NCBI GenBank assembly: GCA_021325255.1
Contig: JAJPHP010000081.1
Location: 1 to 64,000, forward strand
DNA length: 64,000 nt
Origin: Nitrososphaerota archaeon
GTDB lineage: Archaea > Thermoproteota > Nitrososphaeria > Nitrososphaerales > CADDZS01
Direction of reading: 5' to 3'
This document shows, piece by piece, positions 60,989 to 64,000 of the stretch. The position numbers were made by a program, and so were the translations under genes. The stretch's first letter is position 1; each line of letters begins with the position of its first letter. The notes under the pieces were generated by a model. That model was not told the origin of the DNA and did not search any database. It worked only from the letters and a program-made list of their open reading frames with translations.

Positions 60989-61467
60989 GCTCGATGGCCA
61001 GCCTCTTCTTGATTTGTATCAACATTCGCAGGGGAGTCGTTTTTGAATGATGATGGATCAACTCATTTTGTAGTTGAAAGAGATATGTGTTTCCGCGAAT
61101 CGTGAGGGCGACAAAGATCAGGATTCCTCTTTTCTTACTCGCTCAAAACTTGTGTGCTACAGAACTTTCCAACCTATTGAATCAATTCTTGGTTGCCTGA
61201 TGTCGGATGACTGTTTATTCTGGAATCCTCTTGGATTTTTTCCCTGCGTCAGTAATCTTCTGGATGCTTGTCAGCTGTTAAGCGCCGCTACCAAGGATCA
61301 GCCTATCTTCATCTTCTTGCGTCAGCGGATCCATTTTAAGAGACCTAAGACCGTGGTTATCGCAAAATGAGTCCTGCGCTTTGCGTAAAAAATTCAAACG
61401 ATGTTTATTCGTTTTTCCTTCTCCACTTCATTATTGTGCTGGCAAGCACTAAAAAGAACACAGTTGG
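60989..61467. other. Intergenic stretch, weak frame only
   Basis: A rightward TTG-start frame (61074-61370, 98 residues, Cys-rich) has no family character. The leftward ABC promoter should lie near 61010-61060, and the rightward one near 61430-61460 (A/T-rich, TAAAAAGAAC). No other structure is seen. Confidence 0.3.
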
Positions 61468-61851
61468 GTGAAATCAGATCAAGATTTTCTGTCTCATCTG
61501 GAGAGCTATCGCGATCTCTTCATTCAAAGATTTCATTCATGGGGGTCGTCTGAATTGCCCGTTTCGAAGGATAGGAGGAGCAAAACGGCAGCAAGCAGAG
61601 AGGAAGAAATTGGCATCCAAGGATTTGTCGAGTGGCTAAAGCAAATTCCTGAATCATATCTAGTGCGAGACTTGGCTGAGTTGCGCTTTGAAGTTCAATT
61701 CGTAAGAGATCAGCTGGCGCCAATACAACCTGATCGTGACTCTCTTCCGTCGATCGAAAGAGGGCGAAAGTCCATAGCAATTCTGATGGAGAGAATCAGG
61801 GCGATTGAAGAGGAGCTTTCCATTCGTCACAGGGTGAAGACAGGAAAATGA
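61468..61851 (+). CDS. Small helical protein of unknown function
   Basis: A 127-residue protein (GTG start), charged, with VKSDQDFLSHLESYRDLFIQ at the start, GIQGFVEWLKQIPESYLVRD, and a C-terminal coiled-coil-like helix ERGRKSIAILMERIRAIEEE. No catalytic motif or membrane segment is visible. It precedes mscL by 94 bases in the same direction. The function is unknown. Confidence 0.5.
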   Translation: MKSDQDFLSHLESYRDLFIQRFHSWGSSELPVSKDRRSKTAASREEEIGIQGFVEWLKQIPESYLVRDLAELRFEVQFVRDQLAPIQPDRDSLPSIERGRKSIAILMERIRAIEEELSIRHRVKTGK

Positions 61852-61945
61852 ACCTGGCCAGTTCTTTTGGGCCATGATTGCTTTCCCACGATTGCTCGAT
61901 ACTGCATAAATAGCTCCGTTCTATTCTCGAGTAGCCGAATTTGAC

Positions 61946-62344
61946 ATGTCTTCAGTCGTATCACCTGCAGCAAAGACGAATAGTGATGAGGTGCTTGAAG
62001 AGTTGAGGAAGATCAGACAGCTTCTGACACCCGCTCCGCCAGCGCCCCCTCCAAAAGGAATGAAAAACGAATTCATGACATTCCTGTCGCAGTATAAGGT
62101 TCTTGGTCTCGCGGTAGCCTTCATCATGGGCGTATACCTTGGGGCTGTTGTGAAGGCACTGGTCACGGACTTGATATTGCCAATTGTGGCTCTTGCAATG
62201 CCTCCTGGAAGCAACATCAATACGTACATGGTAGGTCCGTTCGGTGTTGGCGACTTTGCAAACGCCGTAATCACCTTCATCATCGTTGCATTCGTGATCT
62301 TTCTCGTCGTAAAGGTTGCAACCAGATGGGGATTGAACAAGTAG
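61946..62344 (+). CDS. mscL: Large-conductance mechanosensitive channel MscL
   Basis: A 132-residue MscL. After a 38-residue Pro-rich N-terminal extension (LRKIRQLLTPAPPAPPPKG) the first helix is the conserved FLSQYKVLGLAVAFIMGVYL with GAVVKALVTDLILPI, and the second is AVITFIIVAFVIFLVVKVAT. MscL opens under membrane tension to release solutes during osmotic downshock. The usual basic C-terminal helix is very short here. The extension is atypical; many thaumarchaeal homologs have it. Two hairpins follow. Confidence 0.9.
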   Translation: MSSVVSPAAKTNSDEVLEELRKIRQLLTPAPPAPPPKGMKNEFMTFLSQYKVLGLAVAFIMGVYLGAVVKALVTDLILPIVALAMPPGSNINTYMVGPFGVGDFANAVITFIIVAFVIFLVVKVATRWGLNK

Positions 62345-62365
62345 CCATCTCACAATGTGTCTAAA

Positions 62366-62440
62366 GCTCCGAGACGCAAATGCTCGGAGATCCCCCAATT
62401 GAGGCAGGGAGCTCAGGGGCTACAAGGGGGTTAGTAGCCC
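62366..62440. terminator. Two tandem hairpins after mscL
   Basis: CTCCGAG (62366-62372) pairs with CTCGGAG (62382-62388); GGGCTAC (62417-62423) pairs with GTAGCCC (62434-62440). Both are perfect seven-pair stems, 22 to 75 bases after the mscL stop. Neither has a strong T-run. They may end the mscL transcript or form the leader of the next small gene. Confidence 0.45.
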
Positions 62441-62452
62441 AGCGAAGACGAT

Positions 62453-62698
62453 GTGTTGGGAGAAGACTGGAGTATCTGTCAACTCTTGAAGATGCACGTT
62501 TTCGCTCTTGGAGTACTGATACTTGCCTCCAGCCTGCTGATCACCGTTCTTGAAATAGCCGATCTGAGAGTATGCATCGCGCGTCCCGGCGCCGTCTCAT
62601 GTGAGTTCACTTTGATTCCGTTGGGCTTTGGTATCGTTGGTCTTGTGATAATTCTCGTTTCCCTCCTGATGCGTAACAAAAGTGGCCCCAGCCGTTAG
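62453..62698 (+). CDS. Small two-helix membrane protein
   Basis: An 81-residue frame; an ATG at 62492 (MHVFALGVLI) gives a 68-residue form with a clean start. Two hydrophobic segments, MHVFALGVLILASSLLITVL and LGFGIVGLVIILVSLLMRN, flank a short loop with two Cys (RVCIARPGAVSCEFT), possibly a disulfide outside the cell. No family is recognised. It follows the mscL hairpins. Confidence 0.5.
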   Translation: MLGEDWSICQLLKMHVFALGVLILASSLLITVLEIADLRVCIARPGAVSCEFTLIPLGFGIVGLVIILVSLLMRNKSGPSR

Positions 62699-63145
62699 AT
62701 GTCTAAAAGCCTCTTCAAGAGCAGAAATCAAATTGATCAATGTCGTAACAACACTTTGTTGGCAACTTTGAACGCAAGCGGGTTTGGTATATGTTCGAAC
62801 TTTTGAACAGGATTGCAACTTTGCAGGAAACGCTCTTGCCTTGTGCATTGTCAATCGTCGTGTACTGTCCCAAACCACAAAGAATTTGATATTTTCATTG
62901 CTGAAAGCTACAAGAATTGCGCATCTTCAACGTAGTTGAAGAACCGATAGAAAAAGAGCGCCTGTGTGAAAAAGATGCTCGGATTTTACTATATGAACTC
63001 ATTACATATGACTTGGCATGAAAAACGATGACCTAGTAGCCGAAGCCGTCAAACACGTGGCGGAGATCAAACCATCAGAGCGTGATATCCCTCATGCACT
63101 TCGATTTGACTGAATGAATGATATCCCTGATGCTGATTAAGGAAA
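62699..63145. other. Intergenic stretch with a possible tiny gene
   Basis: A 31-residue frame starts at an ATG at 63018 (MKNDDLVAEAVKHVAEIKPS) and ends at 63113, with an A/T-rich TTTACTATATGAAC upstream. A near-repeat TGATATCCCT(C/G)ATGC occurs at its end and again about 40 bases later. It may be a truncated gene end or an unknown microprotein. Nothing else is seen. Confidence 0.25.
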
Positions 63146-64000
63146 TCAACTCTCGCCGTCGCTTTCTCCCTTGATAGGGTACGCCGAAGGTGCTCTTCGC
63201 GGCTCGACGACTCTTTGGAGAATTGATGCGACAATCGCCGTTACCAGGACTGACATCCCAATGAGTGAAAAGAAGGGTTCGCCGACTAGGCCCAAGGCAA
63301 GTGCAAGTTGCCCTATGACAAGAGAGAATTCACCCCTGGGAATCAGCCACGCTCCGAATGCTGTTGCCGACGGCAAGCGATTGGCGTGACTCTTCTTCGG
63401 GTCCGCCGTACTTGCCTTTCCACTTGCCCCATTCAGCTTCATCCCCGATAGGAAGATTCTCCCGATCGTATACCCGCCGCAAAACTTGCCCGCGATGAGA
63501 AGCGCAAAAACTGCGATTATTGGCAGGCCAATCTCGAGCGAAGGAAAAGGATCGATTAGACTGCCTATTGATACGAAGAAGAGCACGAGAAACAAGTCTT
63601 TGATCGGGGTGACCCTGCGCTCAAGAAACTTGGAGTGCTTCCCCCGAATGGAGAGGCCAATTATGAACGCGCCTATTGCAGGAGAATATCCGAGCAGTGA
63701 GGAAACGACTGCGAATACGAGGGCTAGTCCAAGCGCAAAGAGAAATGGTATCTCCTCAAACTCCTCTTCGTAGTAGCTAAGGTAATTGATTATTCGAGTG
63801 GCCAAGTATCGAGCCACGACGTACCCGAGTCCGATTAGGGCAAGCCCGCTTAGGACTGCTTCCGTAGCTGCGAAGAAGCCCTTCGAGGACGGGGTGGTAC
63901 CAACCACAAAGTATGGAAAGTTTCCAATGTTTGTCGAGGTGATCGATGAAAGCACTATCAAAAAGACAACCGCCACGATATCCTCGATTACTAGAAGCCC
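63146..64000 (-). CDS. CPA2-type cation/proton antiporter, partial
   Basis: The 3' 284 residues of a leftward gene that runs off the right edge. LVIEDIVAVVFLIVLSSI holds the ion-site Asp of the KefB/CPA2 family; ALGLALVFAVVSSLLGYSPA and GAFIIGLSIRGKHSKFLERR follow, then LFLVLFFVSIGSLIDPFP and IPRGEFSLVIGQLALALGLV, the classic C-terminal helices. It exchanges Na+ or K+ for H+. There is no RCK/TrkA-N domain at the C-terminus. The N-terminal half is missing from the window. Confidence 0.92.
   Translation of the reverse strand, partial: GLLVIEDIVAVVFLIVLSSITSTNIGNFPYFVVGTTPSSKGFFAATEAVLSGLALIGLGYVVARYLATRIINYLSYYEEEFEEIPFLFALGLALVFAVVSSLLGYSPAIGAFIIGLSIRGKHSKFLERRVTPIKDLFLVLFFVSIGSLIDPFPSLEIGLPIIAVFALLIAGKFCGGYTIGRIFLSGMKLNGASGKASTADPKKSHANRLPSATAFGAWLIPRGEFSLVIGQLALALGLVGEPFFSLIGMSVLVTAIVASILQRVVEPRRAPSAYPIKGESDGES

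Noticed and set aside
1..64000. CRISPR arrays, insertion sequences, rRNA genes
   Set aside because: No spaced direct repeats, transposase motifs or rRNA signatures were seen on either strand.

Overview
The window is archaeal chromosome. It carries eukaryote-like ribosomal proteins (S27ae, S24e, S6e, S28e, L24e, L7Ae, L18e), archaeal RNA polymerase subunits (Rpo7/E, Rpo3/D, Rpo10/N), Spt4, aIF2-gamma, aIF5B, a thermosome, a 20S proteasome and mevalonate-pathway isoprenoid genes. NitrOD5-like and ACT/V4R-like regulators, a thaumarchaeal-type MscL, a DUF2182/DUF1326 pair, CsbD and KGG stress proteins and many TTG/GTG starts suggest the Thaumarchaeota (Nitrososphaeria), perhaps a soil lineage. 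No ammonia-oxidation gene is visible. The lineage is an inference from gene content.

Positions 1-3000: start of a leftward thermosome gene, a small HExxH protein, and an unusual fusion of a nucleotidyltransferase with a Bud32/RIO-like kinase. Positions 3000-23830: a long, almost entirely leftward information-processing and isoprenoid superoperon. Read in the direction of transcription it runs GPN GTPase, rpoD-L18e-L13-S9-rpoN, an insert (winged helix, thioredoxin, HExxH protein), S2-Memo-mevalonate kinase-isopentenyl phosphate kinase-prenyl synthase-gltX, L7Ae-S28e-L24e-ndk-infB-S6e, then aIF2-gamma-PIN-rpoE-spt4-dephospho-CoA kinase, GtrA, S24e-S27ae. Positions 23859-33600: a CinA-type protein, a small zinc ribbon, Lhr helicase, a tRNA-Gln gene that appears to hold two introns at non-canonical sites, two sugar-nucleotide oxidoreductase-type genes, a regulator, and proteasome beta and alpha genes ending at a strong hairpin.

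Positions 33600-64000 are accessory, gene-poor and partly decaying. They hold small membrane proteins, a polysaccharide deacetylase, DUF2182 next to a DUF1326 gene broken by two stop codons, a KGG stress gene without a usable start, a nitroreductase with a frameshift, and another probable frameshifted fragment. Between 43.7 and 55 kb there is a dense set of signalling genes: ribbon-helix-helix regulator, NitrOD5-like protein, double KaiC, response regulator, ACT/V4R-like protein, MEDS sensor protein, and a class III adenylate cyclase fused to TPR repeats. The right end carries transport genes: BioY, MFS, an ABC exporter, MscL and a partial CPA2 antiporter.

The left half supplies transcription, translation, proteolysis and lipid precursor synthesis. 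The right half looks like environmental sensing, stress and export. All family calls come from reading motifs by eye; no database search was possible.
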